Shown: positions 56,170-64,000 of the stretch, one piece after another
How the letters are laid out: each line of letters opens with the position of its first letter
How positions within the stretch are numbered: position 1 is the first letter of the stretch
Source: a bacterium
GTDB lineage: Bacteria; Methylomirabilota; Methylomirabilia; Methylomirabilales; 2-02-FULL-66-22
Assembly: GCA_029580855.1 (NCBI GenBank)
Contig: JAKPQH010000189.1
Span: 1 to 64,000, forward strand
Direction of reading: 5' to 3'
DNA length: 64,000 nucleotides
The notes under the pieces: model-generated
What the model was told of the DNA's origin: nothing
The model's database searches: none
What the model saw: the letters and a program-made list of their open reading frames with translations, nothing else
Position numbers and translations under genes: made by a program

Positions 56170-57093
56170 ATGAGCCGGGTAGCCAAGATCGCCTATCGGG
56201 GCTGGTCGAACTGTTACCGCCTCTGGAACGACTCGGTCGAGCTGATCGTCACGACCGACGTGGGGCCGCGCGTCATCCGGTTCGGCTTTTTCGGCGAAAA
56301 CGAGTTGGGCGAGTTCCCCGAGCACGCGGGCCAAGTCGGAGGCGACGCGTTCCGGCTTTACGGCGGGCATCGTCTCTGGCACGCGCCCGAGTCGCTGGAG
56401 CGCACCTACTGCCCCGACAACTCCCCCGTCGCGTGCGAAACGCAGGCGGACGGGGTGAAGATCCTCCAACCCACCGAATCCCGGACCGGGATTCAAAAAG
56501 AGATGACGATCTCGCTCTCGCCCGCGGACGCTCATGTCCACATCGTGCACCGGCTCTGGAATCGGAATCTGTGGCCGGTGGATCTCGCCGCGTGGGCGTT
56601 GACGGTGATGGCTCCCGGCGGCACGGCGATCATCCCGCTTCCGCCCCGCATTCCGTACCCCGAGGGGCTCTTGCCCAGCAGCCGGTTCGTCCTCTGGCCG
56701 TACACGGACCCGACGGATCCTCGTTGGCGCTGGGGTCGGAGGTATATCTTCCTGCGTCAGGATCCCGCTCGATCGTCGCCCCAGAAACTGGGCGCCGACG
56801 TTCCCGACGGCTGGGTGGCATACGTGCGGGACGGGCGGCTCTTCCTGAAGACGTATGGCCACGTGGCCGGGGCCACGTATCCCGACCTCGGCAGCACCGT
56901 CGAGGTCTTCACGGACGCGCGCATGTTGGAGCTCGAGACCCTGAGCCCGATCGTCCGTGTGGAGCCGGGCGGTGCGGTCGAGCATGTCGAGCGCTGGCGC
57001 CTCTGGCGGGACGTGGCGACCCCGCAGGACGATGACGACGTAGACCGGCATATTCTCCCCCGGCTGGCGCCATCGCCCCAATGTGCGACGTGA
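56170..57093 (+). CDS. DUF4380-like protein, possible carbohydrate-binding fold
   Basis: A 307-residue protein starting at ATG 56170. Segments WSNCYRLWNDSVELIVTTDVGPRVIRFGF, LYGGHRLWHAPE and WALTVMAPGGTAIIPLPPR match DUF4380, a beta-rich family resembling galactose-mutarotase-like folds. No enzyme activity is established for the family. It is coupled to the SDR gene upstream and lies before a truncated sensor gene. Confidence 0.72.
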   Translation: MSRVAKIAYRGWSNCYRLWNDSVELIVTTDVGPRVIRFGFFGENELGEFPEHAGQVGGDAFRLYGGHRLWHAPESLERTYCPDNSPVACETQADGVKILQPTESRTGIQKEMTISLSPADAHVHIVHRLWNRNLWPVDLAAWALTVMAPGGTAIIPLPPRIPYPEGLLPSSRFVLWPYTDPTDPRWRWGRRYIFLRQDPARSSPQKLGADVPDGWVAYVRDGRLFLKTYGHVAGATYPDLGSTVEVFTDARMLELETLSPIVRVEPGGAVEHVERWRLWRDVATPQDDDDVDRHILPRLAPSPQCAT

Positions 57094-57129
57094 CGTAACC
57101 GTCTCCGACGGCCCATCCGGCGAATCGCC

Positions 57130-57501
57130 ATGAAGGGATGGTCGCTTCGCACCAAGAGCACCCTGCTCGTCGTCGGCGTGACGACCGCGGGCATCGTCCT
57201 GGCCAGCGCGCTGCACCACCGGTTTACCCTCCGCGCGCTGGCGGAAGAGGTGCGCACTCGCGCGGCGTATGTTGCCGGCGAACTCGCGTTCGGTATCACG
57301 ACGAAGGCGACGCTGGAGGACGGGCCCCTTCTGGCCGCCCAGATACGCGACACGCCCGCGGCACGGCCGACCCTTCGCCGGATCGAGATGTACGCCGCCG
57401 ATTCGGCCGGGTTGGACCGTGTCGCCTCCAGCCTGGGGGCGGGCGCCCGCCCCGTACCCGAGCCTGCCGCCCGGGCGTTTGCCACTGGGGCGGAGGAGTG
57501 A
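57130..57501 (+). CDS. Truncated sensor protein (N-terminal membrane and periplasmic part only)
   Basis: A 123-residue protein starting MKGWSLRTKSTLLVVGVTTAGIVLAS, with one N-terminal membrane helix (about 10-28) and a soluble region AEEVRTRAAYVAGELAFGITTKATLEDGPLLAAQIRD and RRIEMYAADSAGLDRVASS that looks like the start of a sensor histidine kinase domain. There is no second helix, HAMP or kinase module. The stop is followed within 20 bp by a strong terminator, so it is a stand-alone or remnant gene. Confidence 0.55.
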   Translation: MKGWSLRTKSTLLVVGVTTAGIVLASALHHRFTLRALAEEVRTRAAYVAGELAFGITTKATLEDGPLLAAQIRDTPAARPTLRRIEMYAADSAGLDRVASSLGAGARPVPEPAARAFATGAEE

Positions 57502-57516
57502 GACGAAGGCACAAAC

Positions 57517-57548
57517 ACAAACCCCGGCGCCGCCAGGCCGGGGTTTGT
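57517..57548. terminator. Bidirectional rho-independent-type hairpin
   Basis: A perfect 12-bp stem, ACAAACCCCGGC with GCCGGGGTTTGT, encloses an 8-base loop. It lies between convergent genes ending at 57501 and 57596. No long T tract follows, but the A-rich and T-rich bases at the stem foot serve both directions. Confidence 0.85.
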
Positions 57549-57595
57549 ACTCTCCCGAGAGGCGCCTGCAATGCCGGTCGGGCCGCTTCGTGGAG

Positions 57596-58576
57596 TCACC
57601 GCCGCCGTTTCTCCAGCACCTCCGGGTTGACCGGCGTGAGGGGCGGCTTCCCCTGCAGGACCGCCAGCAGGTTGTCCGCGGCCAGGTCCACCATGGCCTG
57701 CCGGGTGGCCTCGGTCGCGCTCCCGATGTGCGGCAGGGCGACGACATTCTCCATGTGGAGCAGCGGGTTCGCCGGATCGACCGGCTCCTGCTCGAAGACG
57801 TCGAGCCCGGCGCCGGCCAACTGCCCCGCCTGGAGGGCGGCGATCAGCGCGCGCTCGTCCACCACGGGCCCGCGCGAGGTATTGATCAGAAACGCCGTCG
57901 GCTTCATCTTCGCCAGCGCCGACGCCCCGATCAGGCCCCGCGTCTCCGGGGTGAGCGCGGTGTGGAGCGTGACGAAATCGGAGGCGGCAAGCAGGGCATC
58001 CAGCGTGACGAAGCGGTAGCCGTGTCGGCGCTCCAGCTCTTCGCGACGCACCGTGTCGTGGTAGAGCACCTGCATGTGGAACGCGCGCGCCCGGTCGGCC
58101 ACCGCCTCGCCGATGCGGCCGAGCCCCACAATCCCCAATGTTGCGTGGTGGAGGTCCTTGCCCATGGGCGTGACCCCGACGGTCTGCCACTTCCCGGCCC
58201 GCGTCCAGCGCTCCATCTCGGGGACCCGCCGCGCCACGGCCAGCATCAAGGCGAGCGCCAGATCCGCGACCGTGTCGGTGAGCGAGCCGGCCGTGTTCGT
58301 CACGACGATCCCGCGCTTGGTCGCGGCGGCCACGTCCACGCTGTCGTAGCCGACCGCCGTGAGGGCGATGATGCGCAGGTGGGGCGCCTTGTCCATCAGT
58401 TCGGCGGTCCACCGATCGGTCCCGAGGACCGCGGCGACGTCTCCGACTTCCTTCGCCAGCACCTCTTCGGGGCACCGGCCCGCGCCCGCCCAGCCGCGCG
58501 TCTCGCAGATCTGGTCCAACCGGGCGAGCACGGCCGCATTCACGGCTCTGGAGATGTAGACTTTTGGTTTGGGCAT
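57596..58576 (-). CDS. D-isomer 2-hydroxyacid dehydrogenase (glycerate/phosphoglycerate-like)
   Basis: A 326-residue NAD(P)-dependent dehydrogenase starting MPKPKVYISRAV at 58576. Rossmann motif GIVGLGRIG, catalytic Arg in NTSRGPVVDE, Glu in DVFEQEPVD, His in LPHIGSAT. This is the D-glycerate/glyoxylate reductase-like pattern. The ATG follows an AGGAGG site. It converges with the truncated sensor gene at a shared terminator and is divergent from the sugar-isomerase-like gene at 58724. Confidence 0.92.
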   Translation of the reverse strand: MPKPKVYISRAVNAAVLARLDQICETRGWAGAGRCPEEVLAKEVGDVAAVLGTDRWTAELMDKAPHLRIIALTAVGYDSVDVAAATKRGIVVTNTAGSLTDTVADLALALMLAVARRVPEMERWTRAGKWQTVGVTPMGKDLHHATLGIVGLGRIGEAVADRARAFHMQVLYHDTVRREELERRHGYRFVTLDALLAASDFVTLHTALTPETRGLIGASALAKMKPTAFLINTSRGPVVDERALIAALQAGQLAGAGLDVFEQEPVDPANPLLHMENVVALPHIGSATEATRQAMVDLAADNLLAVLQGKPPLTPVNPEVLEKRRR

Positions 58577-58723
58577 CGTGTCCTCCTGGTGTTTGTTGAA
58601 TTCAGGATACGGCTCACGCCGCCCGTCGGGCTGGCCGTCCGCCTCTTGCGGGAGTATAGTGTCTGCCGCTTCACCCTGTGAGCGTTCGAGCCGCACCGGC
58701 GTTCTTGGAAATGAAGGAGAGCT

Positions 58724-59503
58724 ATGCGTCCGCAGCTGCTTTTCTGCCAAACGGCGTTCGGCAAGAACCTTGAGTGCATCCGGGAGTACATCTCGACCCA
58801 CGCCTACGATGGGGTCGAGTGGGCGTGGGACGGCTGGCGCCTGATGGTGCCACGGGAGCGTCGTCGTCGCCGGCTGGACGACCTGCGCCAGGCGAGCCGC
58901 GTCTCCTCGGCCCACGCGCCCTACACCGACCTGGAGATCGGCCACCGGGACGCCGAGCACGCCGCGGCGGCCGTCCGGATCCTGCGGGACTACATCGACG
59001 CCGCCGGGGAACTGGGCGCCCATCACCTCAACATCCACGTCGGCTCGTACGGATTGCCCCTGGAGGAGCTGTCGTGGGACGGCCTCGTGCGGAATCTCGG
59101 CAACCTCCTTGAGCACGCCGGGCGCCGCGGCGTGTGCCTGACCGTCGAGAACCTCACGCACGGCCTGACGAGCACCCCCGACTGGTTTACCCGGCTTCTC
59201 AAGGCCACCGGCGCGCCCGTGACCTTTGATTTCGGCCACGCCCACGGCAGTGCGTGGGTCCAGGAGCGCCACGGGTCGGTCGTGGAGTTTCTGAACGCGA
59301 TCCCCACCCCCGTCGTGGCCGCGCACATCTATTTCACGGAGCGGAACGACACCCACTTCGTCCCCGAGAAGCTGGAGGACATCAGCCCGGCGCTGGACGG
59401 CCTCGCGGCCAGGGGCTGCGACTTCTGGGTGCTGGAGCTCCACACACGGGAGACGCTGGAGCGGACCCGGAAGATCGTTGATGAGTATCTTGCCATACGC
59501 TGA
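58724..59503 (+). CDS. Sugar phosphate isomerase/epimerase-like TIM-barrel protein
   Basis: A 259-residue xylose-isomerase-like TIM barrel starting MRPQLLFCQTAF. The segments HAPYTDLEIG, HLNIHVGSYG, TVENLTHGL, FDFGHAHG and HIYFTERNDTHF supply candidate metal ligands (Glu, Asp, His) typical of the AP_endonuc_2 superfamily. The substrate is not defined; the neighbouring dehydrogenase and SDR genes point to sugar or sugar-acid metabolism. It starts behind GAAGGAGAGCT. Confidence 0.85.
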   Translation: MRPQLLFCQTAFGKNLECIREYISTHAYDGVEWAWDGWRLMVPRERRRRRLDDLRQASRVSSAHAPYTDLEIGHRDAEHAAAAVRILRDYIDAAGELGAHHLNIHVGSYGLPLEELSWDGLVRNLGNLLEHAGRRGVCLTVENLTHGLTSTPDWFTRLLKATGAPVTFDFGHAHGSAWVQERHGSVVEFLNAIPTPVVAAHIYFTERNDTHFVPEKLEDISPALDGLAARGCDFWVLELHTRETLERTRKIVDEYLAIR

Positions 59504-59810
59504 AATCGACCCGGATGTTCCCCCACAACAGGCACAAGACGCGCACGGGGTGCGATTCGCAAATATCGCCGGCCAGGCGGAAGGATTCGCCGGGACCGAC
59601 GTGACCGGACAGGTCGCGTCCTGGACCTATCCCGGGACGACCGTGCGGTACCGGATCGAGGCGGCCGGCCAAACCCTCACCGGGGACGACCCCGAGCCCG
59701 CCCGGCGGCCCATCCTGACTGGAACCCTCATCCTCGGCTTCGACCCGTCCCGCCTCCGCGTCTGGGCTGCTAATCCTGCCGAGTCTGGGTTACTTCAACC
59801 CGGTCCATAG
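59478..59810 (+). pseudogene. Possible remnant of an ABC-transporter ATPase C-terminus (TOBE-like)
   Basis: A 110-residue open frame overlapping the 3' end of the isomerase gene. Its second half (GQVASWTYPGTTVRYRIEAAGQTLTG, then LTGTLILGFDPSRLRVW) resembles the TOBE domain at the C-terminus of PotA-like ABC ATPases. Nothing recognisable as a nucleotide-binding domain precedes it. It could be a gene fragment or a chance open frame. Confidence 0.35.
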
Positions 59811-60170
59811 GCCGGCGGGCCCGCTGAACATCCTCACGGGCAAATCCCACGCTGGACAGTCTGGACGTGATGCGCGCCGGCAACCCGGCGTTTTCGCCCA
59901 CCGGACGGAGCTGCCGTCGCTGGAGAAGAGGCCTTACTCGGACACGCGCGAGCGGCAACGACGGGAATGCGCGCGTACGGTCCCGGTGGGTTGATTGGAT
60001 ACGCTTGACTTGTCGTATTTGGCAACGTTCCTCCGGCCTACCTGCGTCTTCAAAAATGCTTCCGCAACCTATCAGGAACACGACCCGAAGGCACGCTCTT
60101 AAAGACCAACCGGACATACTTCCTCGGCTTCCCATCTGTAGACATGTGATTGTAGTGGCTAAGGGCAGCC
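59811..60170. other. Intergenic region, no gene seen
   Basis: 360 bases of lower coding character. I see no gene, tRNA or repeat that I can support. Confidence 0.4.
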
Positions 60171-60455
60171 TCAGCGGCCGAAGCGTAGCGAAGGTCCGTC
60201 TGCAGGCAACTGTTCGCCCACATCCTCTCCAATCTCATAGAGGAACTCGGGTGCGAAATCAGCGCCGTTCTCCCACACTACCGTGTCGATATCATGATCC
60301 ACCCTGAAACTCTTGAAATAGGTCATGTCCCGCAGAGGTTCACAGATGGGACCGTCAAGGTGAGGGTAGAGGTCCACAATCTTCATGCTTCCGTCATCGA
60401 ATCGCATACGCAACCGGTACCCGTCCAGGTAGATGGCATCAACTGCGTAGCGCAT
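60171..60455 (-). CDS. DUF2442-like small protein
   Basis: A 94-residue protein starting MRYAVDAIYLDGYRL at 60455 behind GAGGAG. RLRMRFDDGSMKIVDLYPHLDGPICEPLRDMTYFKSFRVDHDIDTVVWENGADFAPEFLYE fits the DUF2442 pattern. DUF2442 genes usually follow DUF4160 genes and are suspected to form toxin-antitoxin-like pairs. It begins 11 bp after a broken DUF4160 gene, so it may be an orphan. Confidence 0.8.
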   Translation of the reverse strand: MRYAVDAIYLDGYRLRMRFDDGSMKIVDLYPHLDGPICEPLRDMTYFKSFRVDHDIDTVVWENGADFAPEFLYEIGEDVGEQLPADGPSLRFGR

Positions 60456-60466
60456 GATCAACTCCT

Positions 60467-60726
60467 CTATTCGAGTGGCTCGACATGGTCGAGGGTCTCC
60501 AGCCGTTGGGCTTTTTCCCGGTTTATCATGAGATCATCGCGGTGCTGAAACGCCCATTCCAGGACGAGGGATACCGCCCGGCGGGGCAACCCCCCTCGAT
60601 AATCTTCAAATCCTGAATCGAGAATGACGCCCGGTACTCTCCGTACTTGGCGTGGAAGTGCGGAGGCATGTGTTCCTTGTGATACATAGCAATGACGATA
60701 CCGAAGAACTAACAAATCTCGGGCAT
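60467..60726 (-). pseudogene. DUF4160 gene with internal stop and frameshift
   Basis: Start ATG 60726 (MPEIC). The sixth codon is TAG where an intact DUF4160 gene would have Arg/Ser before FFG. The frame then reads FFGIVIAMYHKEHMPPHFHAKYGEYRASFSIQDLKIIEGG. One base is missing at the GGGGGG run (about 60592), after which LPRRAVSLVLEWAFQHRDDL continues in another frame to TAG 60467. The total of 260 nt is not a multiple of three, consistent with one deletion. Its DUF2442 partner is intact. Confidence 0.8.
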
Positions 60727-61129
60727 ATCGTTGATCCTCAAGAACGACACATGTGAGCGAAACGAATGGGGTTTTGTCCGGCGGGCCGCACACAGGAGCA
60801 GGGAACGAGAGGAGAGTCGAGCCCGCCGGGCAGAACGGATTGAACTGCACCGCCGGCCTCCAGGCTATAGGGATTGTATCGGAACCCCGCGGTCGAGGGA
60901 AGGGGTTTGCCATGGCTAGTCGCAGGGAGGGTTACGTCGACTTCGGGTGGACTGAGCGAAGACGAGGACGACGCGAGCCGCCGATGGGGTGCCAGTTCCC
61001 ACCCAGGACGGGCAGGACCGCTGTCTCGCCCGCTCTGACCACGAGTGCTCTCCGTCAATCGCGTCCGGGTTCGTAATAAGGTAACCGCACTACTGATCCC
61101 CTCTGGCCGTAAAACGGGTATCAGGGGAG
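60727..61129. other. Intergenic region beside truncated genes
   Basis: 403 bases with no supported gene. Pairs such as CCCCT (about 61099) and AGGGG (about 61123) could form a hairpin adjoining the truncated MoaD-like gene. It may mark an old rearrangement. Confidence 0.35.
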
Positions 61130-61303
61130 TTAATAAAGGCAACACCGTCCCGAATTATTGGCGTACTCTTGCGGGCTGCCGAGCCGGAGCATGATCTCCC
61201 GGGCCGTGGCGCCGTGGCGGGCGGCCACCCCGACCTTGCGCCGCTCGGACCAGGGTGCGAGGTATTTCGATAGCGTCGTGTAGCGCGCCACGTCACCCTT
61301 CAT
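61130..61303 (-). pseudogene. Truncated MoaD/ThiS-like sulfur carrier
   Basis: A 57-residue frame starting ATG 61303 behind GGGAGCGG. The pattern RYTTLSKYLAPWSERRKVGVAA and GATAREIMLRLGSPQEYAN matches the N-terminal two thirds of a MoaD/ThiS ubiquitin-like protein. The C-terminal part, including the essential Gly-Gly tail, is missing and is replaced by NSGRCCLY and a stop. It follows the AOR genes, where MoaD/ThiS-like genes are common. Probably non-functional. Confidence 0.6.
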
Positions 61304-61349
61304 CCCGCTCCCGTCGTCTCGGGCAAACGACCGTCGGGTAGGCGCAGGC

Positions 61350-62618
61350 TCATTTCAACAGGAATGCTTCAGCGTCGTGGGCCTTCGAACCCCACTTCAC
61401 GGCGAGATCGGCGTAGCGGATGGGCTGGGATGGATCGAGAGGCCTGCGCTCGGCGAGTCTGACTCCGCGGCGGATCATGGCTGCGATGGGGCCCGCCTCG
61501 CTCACGTCGCCCACCAGGACGGCCCCGACGATCCGGTCGCGGGCGAGCACGAGCTTCCGGTAATTCCCGTCGCGCGCACCCACCACCACCCTTCCGTCCG
61601 ACTCCGGAGGGTCAATCATTCCCATCGACGACACGGCAATCCCCAGGATCTCCATCACGTTCATCTTGAAGGCGCCGGGGCTGGGCCGGAACACACCCAC
61701 CATGTTGGCCCCGGCAATCTCGCCCTGGGCCACCGCCTCGAACCACGTTCCGGGGATCGTCGTCTTCCCGCGCAGAAGCATGTCCGGCGCCTCGGCGCAA
61801 TCGCCCGCGGCAAAGACATCCGGCCGGCTCGTGCGCATATACTCGTCTACCAGGACGCCGCGGCCGGTGGCCAGGCCGCCGGCCCGGGCCAGCTCGATGT
61901 CCGGCCGGATGCCCTTGGCCAGAATGACCAGGTCCGCCGGGAGCGCTTCGCCGGCCGCCGTCAGCACGGAGCGGACCCGTCCGTTGCTGCCGACGATGCG
62001 CGCGGCGTCCGTCCGCGTCAGGATACGGACCCCCGCGTCCGTCAAACGACGCTGGAGGATAGCTGCCGCCTCCTGGTCCAGCATCCGGGTGAGCAGCCGG
62101 TCGGACGAGACCGCGATCGTCACCGAGACCCGGAGCTTGAGCAGCGCGTGGACCGTGAGGAGGCAGATGAGCCCGCCCCCCAGGATGACCGCATGTCGCA
62201 CCCTCGGCAGTTCGTTGCGGATCCGCAGCGCATCGGCCATCGTCTTGAGCGCGGACACCCCAGGCATGGCGATCCCCTCGACGTTCGGGACCGCGGCCTT
62301 GGACCCGGTGGCCACGAGGAGCCGATCGAAGGACAGACGGGACCCGTCGTCCAGCTCCAGGGCGTCGGCGCCAATCCCCACGGCCCGGCGGCCCAGGAGC
62401 AGCCGCGCGCGCATCCGCTCGGCATAGCCGGCGGGTCGAAGCGACAGGTCGAGCCGCTCGCCGCTGACCAGATAGGGGAGCAGCACCCGCGAATACGCCG
62501 GGATCGCCTCGTCGGCCACCAGCGTGACGGGGGATGTGTTATCCACGCGCCGCACCGCCTCCAGGGCCGCGAGACCGGCCGCGCTGTTACCGACGATGAC
62601 GATGCGACGCTGCGACAC
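61350..62618 (-). CDS. FAD/NAD(P)-dependent oxidoreductase (AorC-like)
   Basis: A 422-residue pyridine-nucleotide-disulfide-oxidoreductase-type flavoprotein. FAD motif VIVGNSAAGLAALEAVR (residues 6-20), second Rossmann motif HAVILGGGLICLLTVHALL, and FAAGDCAEAPDMLL in the C-terminal FAD block. No redox CxxxxC pair is seen, so it belongs to the NirB/rubredoxin-reductase-like group. Placement behind the AOR and ferredoxin genes mirrors AorC, which links aldehyde oxidation to NAD or ferredoxin. It ends 46 bp before the truncated MoaD-like gene. Confidence 0.88.
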   Translation of the reverse strand: MSQRRIVIVGNSAAGLAALEAVRRVDNTSPVTLVADEAIPAYSRVLLPYLVSGERLDLSLRPAGYAERMRARLLLGRRAVGIGADALELDDGSRLSFDRLLVATGSKAAVPNVEGIAMPGVSALKTMADALRIRNELPRVRHAVILGGGLICLLTVHALLKLRVSVTIAVSSDRLLTRMLDQEAAAILQRRLTDAGVRILTRTDAARIVGSNGRVRSVLTAAGEALPADLVILAKGIRPDIELARAGGLATGRGVLVDEYMRTSRPDVFAAGDCAEAPDMLLRGKTTIPGTWFEAVAQGEIAGANMVGVFRPSPGAFKMNVMEILGIAVSSMGMIDPPESDGRVVVGARDGNYRKLVLARDRIVGAVLVGDVSEAGPIAAMIRRGVRLAERRPLDPSQPIRYADLAVKWGSKAHDAEAFLLK

Positions 62619-62911
62619 CGCTACTCCTTATGCGGGGTGACCAGACGACTACTCTCTTGCGTCAGTATTTTGCGGACAAATTGAGGCCCTCGGGATCGCC
62701 CCGAGCCCGCCGGGCCCGCGGGCCAGCCGGTTTCGGGACGCCGTGGCCGCCCTGGCCCCACACGGTGCAGACACGCCCCTTTCACGGCGCGACGCGCCCC
62801 ACAGGGGCGGCGGCGCCGGAACAAGGCTGGCCGGTTCTCGACGAGGCCCCAGGCGGGCGAGGAGCGATCCCGAGGGCCGGTCGAATTGTTCGCGCAGTTC
62901 TGATTCGGACA
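62619..62911. other. Spacer within the AOR gene string
   Basis: About 293 bases with no gene that I can support. It contains a small CTCGGG-ATCGC-CCGAG-type hairpin near 62690-62708. Confidence 0.35.
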
Positions 62912-63379
62912 CTAACCTTTCGCCGCCTCCACGATCCTCCGCGCGAAATCCCGCCCCTTGGGCACATCCGCCAACTGCGACTCCCGGAACTCCAGGGCGT
63001 GCGGCGTGCAGAAGCGCACGCACTCCGGATCGCCGTCGCAGGTATCGCACTTGGCGATCACCCCCGCCGCGGTGTCGAACGCGATCACGCCGAACGGACA
63101 GCCCAGCATGCACATGCGGCAGCCGATGCAGGCCTCCGGCACGAACCGCACCAGGCCGTCCCCCTGGACGAGGGCGCCCGCCGGACACACCTTGACGCAG
63201 GGCGCCGAGGCGCACTGGAAACACGCCAGGGGGACGTATTTGAACTCCTCGGCAAAGACGTGGATCCGGATACGGCTTTTGGACGGGGCAAAGGCGCCGG
63301 TCTTCACGAGCGAGCAGGCCAGCTCGCACATCCGGCAGTTGGTGCACTTGGTATGGTCCACGACGATCATGCGACTCAT
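62912..63379 (-). CDS. Four-cluster ferredoxin subunit (AorA-like)
   Basis: A 155-residue protein with four cysteine motifs in order: CTNCRMCELAC, CFQCASAPCVKVC, CIGCRMCMLGC and CDTCDGDPECVRFC. This gives room for four [4Fe-4S] clusters, as in HycB/AorA-type electron-transfer proteins. It overlaps the AOR stop by ATGA, so the two are cotranslated. It should carry electrons from the tungsten/molybdenum enzyme to the FAD subunit. Confidence 0.92.
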   Translation of the reverse strand: MSRMIVVDHTKCTNCRMCELACSLVKTGAFAPSKSRIRIHVFAEEFKYVPLACFQCASAPCVKVCPAGALVQGDGLVRFVPEACIGCRMCMLGCPFGVIAFDTAAGVIAKCDTCDGDPECVRFCTPHALEFRESQLADVPKGRDFARRIVEAAKG

Positions 63380-64000
63380 CGGCCCTCTCCTTTGCCCGCC
63401 AGCTGTCCGACCACATCCGCCAGCCCCAGCTCCGTGAGTTTCGCCTCGGTGGGTGCGCCCGTTTCGCTCCAGCCGCGCAGCCGGTAGTACTCCTGGAGCG
63501 CGGCCTGGATGTCGCGATTGCCGACGACCTGTTCCCGCGACGCGCCGCCGCGCAGCCGCCGGGCCAGCTTGGCCGGCAGGCGGTCGTCGGCCGCGCCGCC
63601 GCTCTCCCGCACCGTGAAGACGCGTGCCAGATTATAGGCACGCTCGCCGATCGCCATCTCCTCCGCCAGGGTGAGATCGCTCCAGCCGGTCGCGGCGGCG
63701 AGCATCCCGGTGATCTCCTCGGTGTTCCGGATCCCGCCGACCGTCAGGCTCATAAAGGAGCACAGCGGCACGGTGTTGATAAACGACGTGTAGTCCTCCG
63801 CCAGGCGCACCGCCCGGGGCTTTCCCTCCAGGGTGAAGCGGTCCATGGCCTCCGTCACGCCGAGTTCGGGCCAGGCGTTGGGCACGGCGAGCGACGGGTC
63901 GTGAAACCCCTCCATGTGGTCCGCGCCGCGGGGCGCCGTCGCGTACGACAGGGCGAGCCCCTTCTTGCCCCGGGCCTCGTGCATCCCGAGCTCCAGCCCC
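63376..64000 (-). CDS. Aldehyde:ferredoxin oxidoreductase, C-terminal part (runs off the window)
   Basis: About 208 C-terminal residues are visible; the gene continues past 64000. The segment MHEARGKKGLALSYATAPRGADHMEG is the AOR-family block around the pterin site, and the following region (VRLAEDYTSFINTVPLCSFMS, GWSDLTLAEEMAIGERAYNLARVFTVREG-like) is also typical. AOR enzymes use a tungsten or molybdenum bis-pterin and a [4Fe-4S] cluster to oxidise aldehydes to acids. It is coupled to the ferredoxin gene by ATGA and forms an AorABC-like set. Confidence 0.9.
   Translation of the reverse strand, partial: GLELGMHEARGKKGLALSYATAPRGADHMEGFHDPSLAVPNAWPELGVTEAMDRFTLEGKPRAVRLAEDYTSFINTVPLCSFMSLTVGGIRNTEEITGMLAAATGWSDLTLAEEMAIGERAYNLARVFTVRESGGAADDRLPAKLARRLRGGASREQVVGNRDIQAALQEYYRLRGWSETGAPTEAKLTELGLADVVGQLAGKGEGR

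Overview
This 64 kb window is high-GC, gene-dense bacterial DNA. The mix of genes fits a Gram-negative-type, facultative or anaerobic heterotroph, perhaps of the Methylomirabilota/Rokubacteria (NC10) kind: a SUF iron-sulfur operon, NtrC-type two-component systems, a selenocysteine formate dehydrogenase, a molybdenum/tungsten aldehyde oxidoreductase and a TRAP transporter. This placement is inferred from gene content only; there is no rRNA, and I recognise no tRNA or CRISPR array.

Layout. 0.2-1.1 kb: an IclR regulator. 1.3-7.7 kb (minus): sufB-sufC-sufD-sufS-sufU-sufT-ferredoxin, preceded by a degenerate receiver protein (7.8-8.2 kb) with a sigma54-like promoter. 8.7-12.1 kb (minus): an NtrC-family activator and a GAF-containing histidine kinase, decorated and even penetrated by a small interspersed inverted-repeat element. 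12.4-17.3 kb: housekeeping and small-molecule enzymes and a DUF4258/DUF2283 pair. 17.7-29.4 kb (plus): a heme-motif histidine kinase and NtrC activator, a sigma54-type promoter, and a formate dehydrogenase operon (fdhA with an in-frame UGA read as selenocysteine, fdhB, an NrfD-type membrane subunit, a diheme cytochrome, fdhE, a MobB-MobA fusion and a Cys-rich unknown). This forms one regulatory and metabolic unit.

30-47.3 kb is an accessory island. It holds two decayed insertion sequences (IS4-like and IS1380-like, the latter flanked by an 8-bp direct repeat). Next comes an uncharacterised minus-strand locus: an AraC-output response regulator, a 1,025-residue transglutaminase-fold protein lacking the catalytic cysteine, a small membrane protein, a PH-like membrane protein, and a 2,892-residue exported protein built from two squalene-cyclase-like toroid blocks and many beta-sandwich domains. 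A HicB/HicA pair follows.

47.3-54.6 kb (minus): OsmC, then a TRAP transporter with creatininase-like, D-aminoacylase-like and amidohydrolase genes, probably one uptake-and-deacylation pathway. 55.4-59.8 kb: dehydrogenases, a DUF4380 protein, a sugar-isomerase-like protein and two gene remnants. 60-61.3 kb: a broken DUF4160/DUF2442 pair and a truncated MoaD/ThiS-like gene. 61.3-64 kb (minus): an AorC-like FAD oxidoreductase, a four-cluster ferredoxin (AorA-like) and the C-terminal part of aldehyde:ferredoxin oxidoreductase, which runs off the window.

The most notable items are the complete Sec-FDH regulatory unit (heme-sensor kinase, NtrC, sigma54 site, UGA plus SECIS), the giant toroid/pseudo-transglutaminase locus, and the mobile inverted-repeat element that has added an in-frame segment to a histidine kinase.
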